Origin: Cellvibrionaceae bacterium
GTDB taxonomy: Bacteria > Pseudomonadota > Gammaproteobacteria > Pseudomonadales > Cellvibrionaceae
DNA: 47,373 bases
Direction: 5' to 3'
Assembly (NCBI GenBank): GCA_002707785.1
Contig: PANW01000092.1
Coordinates: 1 to 47,373 of the forward strand
Part shown: positions 1 through 7,966 of the stretch, piece by piece
Position numbering within the stretch: position 1 is the stretch's first letter
Layout of the letters: every line of letters starts with the position of its first letter
The notes under the pieces: generated by a model
What the model was told of the DNA's origin: nothing
What the model saw: the letters and a program-made list of their open reading frames with translations, nothing else
The model's database searches: none
Made by a program: the position numbers and the translations under genes

Positions 1-394
1 CTTTACCCCATGTATTCATGTCGTCGAGCAACAATCTCACACGTACACCGCGTTCGGCAGCCTTCATCAATACCGCGGTCACCAAATTGCCCGTGGTATC
101 CGCGCGATAGATGTAATACTGCACATCAACGCTCGTTGTTGCGCTGTTAATCAAAGCTAATCTGGCAACAAACGCATCGATGCCGTCGCCTAAAGGGTAA
201 ACCCCGGACTCTGCGGGGCGGGCTTCACTCATTGTGCTTATCGTTGTAGCCATCTCTGATTGAGAGGCATCACTGACTAGCGTTTGGCTTGCAGGTTTCT
301 GCTCGGCGGTGAGCGGTGGTAGCTGTGTCGCACAACCAGACAGTAGGGCAATTCCCATTAAGGGGGCGAATAAAACTAAGCATTGGCGAAGCAT
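1..394 (-). CDS. Phospholipase D-like lipoprotein, 3' part cut by window edge
   Basis: Partial reverse-strand gene of which only the first 131 codons lie in the window. The start MLRQCLVLFAPLMG.. is followed by a lipobox-like LLSGC near residue 20, which predicts a lipid-anchored envelope protein. A low-complexity linker runs to about residue 65. Then comes YPLGDGIDAFVARLALINSA.. and SVDVQYYIYRADTTG, typical of the N-terminal half of the phospholipase D/cardiolipin synthase-like family (YmdC/ClsC type). The catalytic HKD motifs would lie beyond base 1 and are not visible, so activity cannot be judged. The start codon at 394 has only a weak ribosome site upstream. It follows the ABC transporter gene on the same strand after 123 bp, so co-transcription is possible. 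The family call is fairly safe; the substrate is inferred. Confidence 0.8.
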   Translation of the reverse strand, partial: MLRQCLVLFAPLMGIALLSGCATQLPPLTAEQKPASQTLVSDASQSEMATTISTMSEARPAESGVYPLGDGIDAFVARLALINSATTSVDVQYYIYRADTTGNLVTAVLMKAAERGVRVRLLLDDMNTWGK

Positions 395-475
395 CGTTTC
401 TGTTAACTCTCTCGTGCGGGATCTTAGGTGCGCTTAAAAGTTAGCAGAAACGGCAGCGAAATGCGCTAGTTCCGT

Positions 476-512
476 AGCCCCCAATTTCTAGGTGACGGTT
501 TTCTAGGGGGCT
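476..512. other. Inverted repeat between ABC and PLD-like genes
   Basis: Seven-bp perfect arms AGCCCCC / GGGGGCT enclose 23 nt just downstream of the ABC transporter stop codon. It could be a weak termination or mRNA-stabilising hairpin. There is no T-run on the reverse strand, so a rho-independent terminator is not claimed. Confidence 0.3.
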
Positions 513-517
513 GTGGG

Positions 518-2443
518 TTACGAGCTGGAAGAGCTGACGGCTTGAATGCTGTCCGGTTGTTGAAACTGTAGATTGGCCAAACGCCTATACAGCTCGCTAC
601 TCTGCAGCAACGTCTGATGACTGCCGCGTGCGCAAATACGGCCATTCTCGAGCACGGCGATGGAGTCTGCGTGAAGAATGGTGGCCAGTCGGTGGGCGAT
701 AATAATGGTGGTACGGTTTTTCATGAGCTCTTCCAGTGCCTGTTGGACGTGGTATTCACTCTCGGCATCAAGGGCACTGGTGGCTTCGTCTAGTAACAGA
801 AGTTTCGGATCTTTGAGGATTGCTCGAGCAATGGCAATGCGCTGTTTTTGTCCGCCCGACAGTCGTGTACCTTGTTCGCCTAGGTGACTGGCGTAGCCCT
901 CAGGCAGAGCGCTGATAAATTCATGGGCGTGGGCTGCTTTGGCGGCGGCGATCACCTCTTCGTCAGTGGCATCTGGTTTGCCGTAGCGGATGTTGTACCA
1001 AACGTCTGCGGTAAACAGTGCGGGTTGCTGAGGAACGACTGCCATCTGCTGACGCAATGCTTGGGTTTCTAGTTGACGAAGGTTAATGCCTTCAAAGGAT
1101 ATCTCTCCCAATTGAGGGTCATAGAATCGTTGCAGTAATTCGAATAAGGTGGATTTTCCTGCGCCAGACGGACCCACTAGTGCCAAGCTTTCTCCTTCGC
1201 GGATGTCGAGCGTGAGTGAGTCGATCGCTTTGATGTCTGGGCGAGCCGGGTAACTGAAATTAACCTTGTCGAAGTGCACCAATGAGGTGGTGTCGGCGGC
1301 TGTCGGTGTTGTGTGCACAGACCGAACAGGATCGGGAGTCTTAGAAATAATCTCAGAGCGCTCGTTCAACAGATTGATCAATCGTTCGGTGGCGCCAGAG
1401 GCTCGTTGGAGTTCACCGTAGACCTCTGAAATGGTGGCTACTGCGCTGGCCATCATAATGGCGTAGAAGACAAAAGCGCCTAATTCACCGCCCGTCATTT
1501 TACCGGCTAACATGTCGTTGCCGCCCACCCAAAGCAAGCCAGTAATAGCACCAAACACCATTAGAATGACGCTGGCGATGAGAAACGCTCGCTGCCACAC
1601 CCGGCGTCGGGCAATGCCAAATGCCGTTTCTACCTCCTGGCCAAAGGCTTGTTGCTCGTGTTGTTCGCGGGTGTAGCTCTGTACCGTTTTGATGTGTTGG
1701 ATGATCTCGCCGGCGTAGCTGCCGACGTCGGCGATTGAGTCTTGGCTCTTCTTGGATAATTTACGTACGCGGCGCCCGTACAGTAAGATTGGCATCAACA
1801 CGAGTGGTACGGAAATGAGTACGATCAAACTGAGTTTGAGATTGGTCGCCAACAACAGCACCAAGGCGCCGACAAACGTGAGCGCACTGCGCAGCGCCAT
1901 GGAAAAAGACGAGCCAATAATGGTCTGTAGCAGCGTGGTATCCGTGGTTAGGCGAGACATGATTTCGCCACTGCGATTGGTCTCAAAGAAACTGGGGTGC
2001 AAGGTCACTACATGGTTAAACACCGCTTTGCGCAAATCGGCACTGACTCGCTCTCCCAGCCAAGACACCAGATAAAAGCGAACGAAGGTTCCCGCGGCCA
2101 TCAGTAGGGAGAGGGCGAGAATGACCAACACCGTTTGTTGCAATGCTTGACTGGATTGAGCCACAAAACCGTCGTCAATAAGGTGTTTGACCCCTTGGCC
2201 AATAGAAAGGGTAATGCCCGCGGTGATAACCAGTGCAATACCGGCTCCGATTAAGGTCTTTTTATAGGGCTTCATGAATTGCCACAAACTGAGTAAGACC
2301 GACAGTTTTTTTTGGGGAGGCTCTTGGCTGACTAAATCCTCTGAACCTGATTCATTATGGTCATTGTTGTCGAACCGGGCCGCAGAAGTTGCTGCGGGAG
2401 TGGCGTGGTCACTGGCTGAGTCTACAGGTACGGGAGTATTCAT
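518..2443 (-). CDS. MsbA-related ABC exporter, fused permease/ATPase
   Basis: 641-residue half-size ABC exporter that would work as a homodimer in the inner membrane. After an acidic, low-complexity cytoplasmic tail of about 50 residues there is a six-helix transmembrane domain (about residues 55-350), then a nucleotide-binding domain. Visible motifs in that domain are Walker A GPSGAGKST (about 425), signature LSGGQKQRIAIARA, Walker B LLLLDEATSALD and switch His in IIIAHRLATI. It resembles the MsbA-related proteobacterial family with the ETFETNRSGEIMSRLTTD-type coupling region, here FFETNRSGEIMSRLTTDTTL. The substrate (lipid, drug or other amphiphile) cannot be read from sequence. It is the third gene of a same-strand run tauE-like, HDAC-like, ABC, with an 85-bp gap from the preceding gene. 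It is distinct from the Atm1-type exporter at 7967. Confidence 0.9.
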   Translation of the reverse strand: MNTPVPVDSASDHATPAATSAARFDNNDHNESGSEDLVSQEPPQKKLSVLLSLWQFMKPYKKTLIGAGIALVITAGITLSIGQGVKHLIDDGFVAQSSQALQQTVLVILALSLLMAAGTFVRFYLVSWLGERVSADLRKAVFNHVVTLHPSFFETNRSGEIMSRLTTDTTLLQTIIGSSFSMALRSALTFVGALVLLLATNLKLSLIVLISVPLVLMPILLYGRRVRKLSKKSQDSIADVGSYAGEIIQHIKTVQSYTREQHEQQAFGQEVETAFGIARRRVWQRAFLIASVILMVFGAITGLLWVGGNDMLAGKMTGGELGAFVFYAIMMASAVATISEVYGELQRASGATERLINLLNERSEIISKTPDPVRSVHTTPTAADTTSLVHFDKVNFSYPARPDIKAIDSLTLDIREGESLALVGPSGAGKSTLFELLQRFYDPQLGEISFEGINLRQLETQALRQQMAVVPQQPALFTADVWYNIRYGKPDATDEEVIAAAKAAHAHEFISALPEGYASHLGEQGTRLSGGQKQRIAIARAILKDPKLLLLDEATSALDAESEYHVQQALEELMKNRTTIIIAHRLATILHADSIAVLENGRICARGSHQTLLQSSELYRRLANLQFQQPDSIQAVSSSSS

Positions 2444-2528
2444 GGGTGGGGCTACACTGGAGATAGAGTTGCTATCCTAACGGATTTTGTCGTCAAACCG
2501 CTGAACAGAAGTGTTAATGAGGGTAAAG

Positions 2529-3464
2529 CTAGGCTTCACGCTGGTTTTGAAATACTTGAAAGGCTTCTTCCACAACGATGGCGTGACGCCTAGCCAGTGC
2601 CAACCGATCATCGTCATAACCGCCGCCGATGACGGTGGCGATGGGAATACCTTTACTGCGACAGGTTTCAAGTACTAGACGATCGCGTTGGCGAATCCCA
2701 TCCAAGCTCACATTAAGCAAGCCTAATGGATCATGATGATAAATATCAACGCCGGCATCATAGAAGATCAGCGAGGGCTTGGATTGGTCTATGGCTTTGT
2801 GAAGAGCCTTATCGACAGTGCTGAGGTATTCGTCGTCGCTGGTGCCCTTGGCAACTTCAACATCCATATCGCTGCGAGCTTTGCGGGCGGGGAAGTTCTT
2901 ATCGCAGTGGACCGAGCAGGTAAATGCTCGGGGTTCTTCCGCAAGGATATTGGCGGTTCCGTCGCCTTGATGAACGTCGCAGTCGAAGATCATCACCGAG
3001 GGGCGGTTGAGTTGCGTTCGCCGGCTTTTATGCAGCAGGGCGAGTGCGGCAATGGCTAAATCATTGAGCACACAAAAACCTGAAGCCGCGTCATAGTGAG
3101 CATGGTGGGTACCGCCGGCCAAATGACAGGCAATCCCCTTTTCAAGAGCGAGATTAGCCGTCAGGAAGGTGCCGTTAGGGGAGATCAACGTGCGTTTCAT
3201 CAGTGCAGGGGACCAAGGTAGCCCCATGCGGCGAACTTCTTGTGGCGTTTGTCGATTATGTATGAATCGATCCAGGTAATTCGGACAGTGCCCCAACTGC
3301 AGCAGTTCTAGCTTGGCTTTGCCTGGGCGAAACGTGTTTTCAGGCGTGGCTAAACCTTGTGCCTGTAGGTGCTGATGCAGTAGCCGAAACTTCTCCATTG
3401 GAAATCGATGTTTGGCCGGAAAATCAAAACTGTAATTCGGGTGAGTGACTAACGCGAGGCTCAT
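2529..3464 (-). CDS. Histone deacetylase-family (AcuC/acetylpolyamine-type) hydrolase
   Basis: 311-residue zinc-dependent deacetylase of the HDAC superfamily. The catalytic His pair is H120-H121 in GGTHHAHYD. The metal ligands are D161/D163/H165 in FDCDVHQGDG and D240 in YDAGVDIYHHDPLG. The glycine-rich GGGY motif ends at Y283. All key residues are present, so the enzyme should be active. Bacterial members deacetylate small amines, acetoin-related compounds or proteins; the substrate here is unknown. Its ATG overlaps the stop of the upstream TauE/SafE-type gene by 4 bases (ATGA), implying translational coupling. That suggests the permease and hydrolase handle related compounds, for example export or uptake of an acid or amine released by deacetylation, but this is inference. 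Confidence 0.93.
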   Translation of the reverse strand: MSLALVTHPNYSFDFPAKHRFPMEKFRLLHQHLQAQGLATPENTFRPGKAKLELLQLGHCPNYLDRFIHNRQTPQEVRRMGLPWSPALMKRTLISPNGTFLTANLALEKGIACHLAGGTHHAHYDAASGFCVLNDLAIAALALLHKSRRTQLNRPSVMIFDCDVHQGDGTANILAEEPRAFTCSVHCDKNFPARKARSDMDVEVAKGTSDDEYLSTVDKALHKAIDQSKPSLIFYDAGVDIYHHDPLGLLNVSLDGIRQRDRLVLETCRSKGIPIATVIGGGYDDDRLALARRHAIVVEEAFQVFQNQREA

Positions 3465-4234
3465 GACGATGTTAATCCTTGATACAAACCGATTAAGCTG
3501 ATGACCAACAACGCGCTGCCCAACACTCGAAAAAACACCGGAGTTTCAGCCTCCAGCAGTCGCTTATGTAAGCGAGTGCCAATGACGTGTCCGAGTGCGG
3601 CGCAGGGCAGCAGCCATAGATGATGAATCAATTGAAGGTCAATGTCGGCCAGTACGAAAGCGACCATTTTAATACTCACCAAAATAAACCAAAGCACAAA
3701 GATTGTGTCTCTCAGTTGATGTTTGGCCACATGGTTTGCAAATACCGCCATGATGAGTGGAGCCCCAATAAGCGATGTTCCACTTATGTAGCCACCGAGC
3801 ATGAGAAACACGCCGTCAATCCATGGATTATTACTCTTGAACGGGCGATTAAAGATGTAAGTGAGCGAATAACAGGCAACGATGGTGAAAATGATGGCGC
3901 TCATCAGGGTATTGGGTAGCACTATCAAACCAAAAACCCCGATCAGTTTTGGCACGATCATGATACTCAATGATTTTTTCAGGTAACGCCAGTCGACGGT
4001 ACTTACGCGAGCCCCAGAGGCTTGTTTACGTTGGCTCTGCCACACTGTAATCGAAGAGAACACCAATAAGTGCACCGATATCAACGGCAGATAAACCACC
4101 GGTTGATTACTGACCATCAGCAGAAACGGCAGTGAAAGTACGGCTCCGCCAAATCCTAAGCCGGACCGAACAAAACCGGACCAAACGAAAATAATGGCTA
4201 TAAGGGTTAGCTGTAGCAGAGATAAATCATTCAT
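3461..4234 (-). CDS. TauE/SafE-family (DUF81) membrane permease
   Basis: 257-residue very hydrophobic protein with about eight predicted membrane helices. Near the N-terminus is GFVRSGLGFGGAVLSLPFLL, typical of TauE/SafE (sulfite/organosulfur anion exporter) proteins. A second repeat half begins near residue 140 with LMLGGYISGTSLIGAPLIMA. The family moves sulfite, sulfoacetate or other small organic anions across the inner membrane; the substrate here is not known. Its stop codon overlaps the start of the HDAC-family gene by 4 bases, so the two are coupled. Upstream lies a 306-bp gap holding a run of ten G. Confidence 0.9.
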   Translation of the reverse strand: MNDLSLLQLTLIAIIFVWSGFVRSGLGFGGAVLSLPFLLMVSNQPVVYLPLISVHLLVFSSITVWQSQRKQASGARVSTVDWRYLKKSLSIMIVPKLIGVFGLIVLPNTLMSAIIFTIVACYSLTYIFNRPFKSNNPWIDGVFLMLGGYISGTSLIGAPLIMAVFANHVAKHQLRDTIFVLWFILVSIKMVAFVLADIDLQLIHHLWLLPCAALGHVIGTRLHKRLLEAETPVFFRVLGSALLVISLIGLYQGLTSS

Positions 4235-4540
4235 GGACGTGTTTGTTCAAGTGATGATGGCAAAGGCGGCTGGAGTCTCTTCGGACAGATTATCATCCCG
4301 TCCAGTTGGGCTGCCTTTAGATGCAATCGCTAGAGGCAATCATTCGAGGGCAATACCAAAACCTAAAGCCACGATCTCGCGGGGGTTATTAAGTCTAGGG
4401 AATAGTGTATGACCCTAAGCGACAAAACACCGCTCGCAGAGCTTAGGGATTTGTTGGGGGGGGGGATTCTAGCAGCTTGGCGACATGTGCGTAAGCTGCT
4501 CTATGACAAGGTTCGGGAGAGAGCTATCGGTTGCAGAGAT
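4235..4540. other. 306-bp gene-free gap with G10 tract
   Basis: Stretch between the TauE-like start and the stop of the small secreted protein gene. It contains an uninterrupted run of ten G at 4456-4465 and one copy of a 17-bp duplication at its right edge. Short frames crossing it have no ribosome site or family resemblance. It presumably holds the promoter of the reverse-strand permease-deacetylase pair, but I cannot point to convincing -35/-10 boxes. Confidence 0.5.
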
Positions 4541-4557
4541 CTATCGGTTGTAGAGAT
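4524..4557. repeat. 17-bp tandem duplication at a stop codon
   Basis: Two adjacent 17-bp copies, ctatcggttgcagagat (4524-4540) and ctatcggttgtagagat (4541-4557), differ at one base. The right copy encodes the last residues and TAG stop of the small secreted protein on the reverse strand. The left copy lies just past the stop. A recent slippage or duplication event is the likely origin. Confidence 0.85.
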
Positions 4558-5053
4558 CTGGCTCAACGTCAGGTCTAGGCTCGGTATAATTTAGACGTAG
4601 GACAAAATCCTGTTGTTTATCTAGGTAGATGATAATACCGCTGCGACCCTCATCGAGATTATTGACCACTTCAAATTCTTGCTGCTGATTGAGCTCTATA
4701 CGATCTTGTTGTTCTGGTGTGCCGTAGACGATCACTTCTTCGAGTTGCGGGCTATCAGAGTCATCGCTGTTGTCGCTCTCGGTGGTAGGCAGTGAAATGG
4801 CAATTTTAACCATTTTTCCGTCGTCGCTGTTTTCGACGGCCTCAATTCTTGCCCCTAAGCTTGTACCTTGATGGCCGACTGCAGGAATCAAGGCCGAGGT
4901 CTCGATGACCTGTGAAGCGAGAACACTGGATGCGTCAGCGTTATCTTCTGATTTGTCGAGATCCGCTTGAACACTGATCAGCGGCGTCGCCGCCAAACAG
5001 AAGAACATCTTGGCTACGGTCGTTTTTATCAATCGAGTTGTTGTTCTGTTCAT
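4541..5053 (-). CDS. Small secreted protein with TonB-box-like motif, function unknown
   Basis: 170-residue protein with an N-terminal signal peptide (basic MNRTTTRLIKTTVAK, then a hydrophobic AKMFFCLAATPLISVQA with a likely cleavage after AxA-like residues near 31). The mature part is acidic and rich in Ser/Asp. Around residue 105 it has PQLEEVIVYGTPEQQDRI, resembling the LEEVxVxG motif at the mature N-terminus of TonB-dependent receptors, although it is far too short to be a receptor. The C-terminal part (EFEVVNNLDEGRSGIIIYLD.. and VLRLNYTEPRPD) looks like beta strands. I do not recognise the family. Tandem repeats lie on both flanks (4524-4557 and 5082-5137). Confidence 0.7.
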   Translation of the reverse strand: MNRTTTRLIKTTVAKMFFCLAATPLISVQADLDKSEDNADASSVLASQVIETSALIPAVGHQGTSLGARIEAVENSDDGKMVKIAISLPTTESDNSDDSDSPQLEEVIVYGTPEQQDRIELNQQQEFEVVNNLDEGRSGIIIYLDKQQDFVLRLNYTEPRPDVEPDLYNR

Positions 5054-5081
5054 TATTGGCCGCTCCTGTGTAAAGACTGTT

Positions 5082-5137
5082 ATTTAAGGCGCTCAATTTA
5101 GGGCGCTCTATTTAGGGGACTTGATTTAGAGCAACTT
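5082..5137. repeat. Four degenerate 14-bp tandem repeats upstream of secreted-protein gene
   Basis: Units atttaaggcgctca (5082-5095), atttagggcgctct (5096-5109), atttaggggacttg (5110-5123) and atttagagcaactt (5124-5137) follow one another without gaps. They share an ATTTAgGg core and decay from left to right. They sit 29-84 bp upstream of the reverse-strand start at 5053, inside the likely promoter/leader. They could be an iterated binding site or the remains of slippage. Confidence 0.75.
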
Positions 5138-5266
5138 TGCCTAAACAAGTGGTTGAACCGCCAGAGGGCGCTCGCAGGAACGGCTCCGGCGCAATGAGAA
5201 GATTGAAGTATCACACTCGCTCAGGCATGGAATGCCGCTAATCGCCTACTGTTATTTTTCATTGGC

Positions 5267-5284
5267 CGACTCTTGGGAGAGTCG
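5267..5284. other. Short hairpin downstream of globin gene
   Basis: Perfect 7-bp stem CGACTCT / AGAGTCG with a 4-nt loop, 63 bp past the globin stop. T residues follow only on the forward strand, where no gene ends, so a terminator role for the globin transcript is doubtful. Confidence 0.3.
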
Positions 5285-5346
5285 TTTATTGATTGCTATC
5301 AGTATAGCAATGTTCGTCTGAGCTTCGAGTTCCGCTTCGCCTGAGT

Positions 5347-5760
5347 TCAAGAATACGCGTGCGCTTTCATAGTTTTGGCAATTAAGCGGAAGGTATCCAC
5401 CCAAGCTTGCCGCAACTCAGGCGTGTAGCTCTGGCCTAGTCCGGATTTGAGGGTGAAGAGCAGGGCATTGCCTACGGGTGTGTAGTCTTGTGGCTTGACG
5501 CCATAACCGACGTGCCGTTCGGCAAGGTCGTGCAGTACGGGGATGAGTTCATCGAGATTACTGGCGCCATTCACCGCGACCTTTAGGGTGGCCATGAGTT
5601 TTTTACCCTGCGCTTTGAGATCCCCTTTGAATAGAGAGCGCAAGTTAGGATCGTATTCGAACAGCTTGTTATAAAAAATCTCAGCAGCTTGCTCCGAAAT
5701 AGGTTCAACCTGTTTGAAACTTTCCTGAACCAACAGGATTTGTCTGGCGGTGATGCTCAT
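5347..5760 (-). CDS. Single-domain bacterial globin (Vitreoscilla/flavohemoglobin-type)
   Basis: 137-residue globin covering the whole fold with no reductase domain. Landmarks by comparison with Vitreoscilla haemoglobin and Hmp are the B10 tyrosine at Y30 (EIFYNKLF), CD-region DPNLRSLFKGD, distal E7 glutamine Q51 (KAQGKKLMATL) and proximal F8 histidine H83 (AERHVGYGVKPQDY). Tyr B10 plus Gln E7 is the usual set for tight O2 binding and NO dioxygenation. A separate reductase would be needed and none is adjacent. The ribosome site upstream of the ATG is weak, and no clear NsrR or FNR box was found in the 187-bp upstream gap. Likely role: NO detoxification or O2 handling. Confidence 0.93.
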   Translation of the reverse strand: MSITARQILLVQESFKQVEPISEQAAEIFYNKLFEYDPNLRSLFKGDLKAQGKKLMATLKVAVNGASNLDELIPVLHDLAERHVGYGVKPQDYTPVGNALLFTLKSGLGQSYTPELRQAWVDTFRLIAKTMKAHAYS

Positions 5761-5947
5761 GAGTGGCGTCTCGATCAGTGTGATTACTAATTTAGACGGA
5801 TATTCAAGAATGGCAATCTATAACCACCAGTGAACTTAGAGGTATTCGGTATAAGCCGATTTGAAGATCCTTGCGTAAACTCATAGAGACACCTTTACGG
5901 ACTGTCTAAAAACTCCATTGACGTGCTTTTAAGCAGGGGATGTTGCT

Positions 5948-6283
5948 ATGCCAAGTATGACCTTTCGTTTTACCACAGAGTGTGAAATGACGCTGGAGGG
6001 AGACAGCTATCAAGAAATGTACCTTCAGTTTAAAGATTTCCTTCACGGCGTAACTGAGGTGCAAGACTCCTGTGAAGTGGTCGTATGTCCTCCGGAATCC
6101 GATCAGATGTTCTTCTCCCTTGATGGCGCAGAGGAAAGAGTGGAAATTCCCTATTTTAAGGGCAGCTTCGAGGCGGATATTGCTCAGCGAGCTAACGGTA
6201 ATCCTCTCAAGGCTTCACCTCCCGCTAAGATGCCGGTTTTGTCTGAGCAGGTGGCCCAACAGATACCGGATGTCTACTGGTAG
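5948..6283 (+). CDS. Small acidic protein of unknown function
   Basis: 111-residue protein starting MPSMTFRFTTECEM, with ribosome site aggggatgttgct ahead of the ATG. The first half alternates hydrophobic and polar residues (TFRFTTECEMTLEGDSYQEMYLQF), consistent with beta strands plus a helix. It is acidic overall and has no signal peptide or membrane segment. Two cysteines occur close together (SCEVVVCPP). The C-terminal third is Pro/Ala-rich and ends PDVYW. I do not recognise the family. It stands alone between divergent or convergent neighbours and is followed by an 8-bp tandem repeat. Confidence 0.7.
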   Translation: MPSMTFRFTTECEMTLEGDSYQEMYLQFKDFLHGVTEVQDSCEVVVCPPESDQMFFSLDGAEERVEIPYFKGSFEADIAQRANGNPLKASPPAKMPVLSEQVAQQIPDVYW

Positions 6284-6292
6284 GCTGGAGGC

Positions 6293-6324
6293 AGTTGATT
6301 AGTTGATTGGTTGATTGGTTGATT
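6293..6324. repeat. 8-bp tandem repeat, four units
   Basis: agttgatt twice and then ggttgatt twice, continuing into ggtggagtgg. A simple repeat in the gap between the small acidic protein and the convergent reductase gene, probably slippage-derived. Confidence 0.8.
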
Positions 6325-6440
6325 GGTGGAGTGGTTGGGGGTGAGACTGTTGTCTATGGTCATCTGGTCCGCAACGTTAAGTAGAGATAGTGCCGGCCAC
6401 CTATAGAGAGTAAGGTGGCGGCTTGCGCAAGAGCGAGTTA

Positions 6441-7727
6441 TCAGCCCGCTTGTTTTTTACGCCGCATGGTGAGCTTAAAATCATTCGCTAAGTGTCGGAA
6501 AAATGCTCTCAAAACACCCAAGTCCGTTTGTGGGACTAAGCCTTCGGCCAGTCTTATAATCTGCCAGTAATAGAAGCCGACCGGGCCAAAGGAATTGATG
6601 CCTTTGATCAGAGACAGTGGGCTGTTGTGCCCCCAAAAACCTGTCCCTAAAACCAGAGAGTCTTCGTAACTATCGGCAAAGTCGACTTTTTTCTCGATCA
6701 GTTTCCGTGGTAGATCTGGCTGTGTGCATAGCGGTCGTGCTAGTCCCACAAGATCGATTTCTCCGTCTTCAATGGCGTTTTCCATGACTTTGCGACTGCG
6801 AAAACCACCGGTAATCATCAGCGGCACTTGTGCGGCTTGTTTGATCGCCTCGGCGTATTCAATGAAATAGGCTTCGCGCTTGCGTGTACTCTCCCTAACC
6901 TCGGTCGATTCAACCCCCATGAGGCTAAGCTGTTCGTAAGTTCCACCGGAGACTTCCAATAGATCAATACCGTCTTCACTGAGCCAGCGAGCAACGGTGA
7001 CACAATCCTCTAGTGAGAAACCTCCTTTTTGAAAATCAGCTGAATTCAGTTTTACGGCGACGGGGAACTCGGCGCCAACGGCGGCGCGAACGGCTTGAAC
7101 TGCACGGCGGGCGAGGCGTGCTCGGTTCTCTAAGCTTCCGCCCCATTGATCGGTACGTTGGTTGGTTTTAGGGGATAAAAACTGGCTGATCAGGTAGCCA
7201 TGGGCGCAATGCAGTTGGACACCGGTGAAGCCGGCTTGTTTGGCCAATGTGGCGGTAGTGGCAAAGCGGGTGATGACATCTTCAATATCCGCCTCACTCA
7301 TGGGGACGGGTTTGCCAAAATTACCGAGCATATTGAGCTGTACGTCCGATGGCGACATCGGATTGCTGTTGACCAGCTTTGGACATTGACGCCCTGGGTG
7401 ACTGATCTGCATCCACAAATGGTTGCCTCCTCGGGTACCGGCTTGAGCCCATTGCTGCAACATCGGCATAGCTCTATCGTCTTCTAAGACTACATTGCCT
7501 GCTCGTTCGAGGTAGCGCCGGTCAATCATGACGTTTCCTGTAATGTGTAAACCGCAGCCGCCGTCAGACCAAGTGCCGTAGAGTGCCTGGTGTTTGTCGG
7601 TGGGATTGTCTTGCGCGTCCGCTAGTCCTTCAGTCATTGCGCTCTTGCCGAAGCGGTTGGGAAGTGTGACGCCGCAAGGCAGTGTGATGTCTTGCGCGAG
7701 AGGGCTTGAAGTCTGTGAACTGGACAT
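6441..7727 (-). CDS. Old Yellow Enzyme-family NADH:flavin oxidoreductase
   Basis: 428-residue FMN-dependent TIM-barrel ene-reductase or dienoyl-CoA reductase relative. Diagnostic segments are LPNRFGKSAMTEG near the N-terminus (flavin contact), LWMQISHPGRQ, HCAHGYLISQFLSPKTNQR followed by WGGSLENRARL (substrate/FMN phosphate region), and PLMITGGFRSR with LVGLARPL near the end. There is no C-terminal FAD/NAD domain, so it is the short form. The ATG at 7727 (MSSSQTSS) is preferred over a longer frame up to 7796, because gaggaatcct sits directly upstream of it. It is transcribed divergently from the Atm1-like exporter. The physiological substrate is unknown; an unsaturated carbonyl compound is the family norm. 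Confidence 0.92.
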   Translation of the reverse strand: MSSSQTSSPLAQDITLPCGVTLPNRFGKSAMTEGLADAQDNPTDKHQALYGTWSDGGCGLHITGNVMIDRRYLERAGNVVLEDDRAMPMLQQWAQAGTRGGNHLWMQISHPGRQCPKLVNSNPMSPSDVQLNMLGNFGKPVPMSEADIEDVITRFATTATLAKQAGFTGVQLHCAHGYLISQFLSPKTNQRTDQWGGSLENRARLARRAVQAVRAAVGAEFPVAVKLNSADFQKGGFSLEDCVTVARWLSEDGIDLLEVSGGTYEQLSLMGVESTEVRESTRKREAYFIEYAEAIKQAAQVPLMITGGFRSRKVMENAIEDGEIDLVGLARPLCTQPDLPRKLIEKKVDFADSYEDSLVLGTGFWGHNSPLSLIKGINSFGPVGFYYWQIIRLAEGLVPQTDLGVLRAFFRHLANDFKLTMRRKKQAG

Positions 7728-7893
7728 AGGATTCCTCAGATCGATGTTATTGTTATTCGCAATAGGGCGATTTGAGTCAGAGTATAGTCGTGCCAAGCGA
7801 GATCAAAAAAGGGCGATAGAGGACAGCAAGGTAAAGAAAGATTATGTTGATAGGGCAAGATAACTATTCCCGCGTGTTATCCTTGCGCCGCCG

Positions 7894-7931
7894 AACGCTC
7901 GAGCGGGTTTCTCCCACTCATCGCGAGCGTT
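7894..7931 (+). promoter_or_regulatory. Inverted repeat in leader of Atm1-like gene
   Basis: AACGCTCG (7894-7901) and CGAGCGTT (7924-7931) form 8-bp perfect arms around a 22-nt spacer, 36 bp before the ATG. A second pair, GATAAC/GTTATC, spans 7859-7881. Either may be an operator for the divergent reductase/exporter pair or a leader hairpin. No specific regulator is proposed. Confidence 0.3.
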
Positions 7932-7966
7932 GGTGAAATCGACATTTTTTATCGTGAGTATCAAAG

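Noticed and set aside
4409..4594. 61-residue forward frame crossing the G10 tract
   Set aside because: Overlaps the end of the reverse-strand secreted-protein gene, and its tail is the complement of that gene and of the 17-bp duplication. No ribosome site.
7728..7796. N-terminal extension of the Old Yellow Enzyme gene
   Set aside because: The extra 23 residues include ANNNN-type low complexity and precede a perfect ribosome site for the inner ATG.
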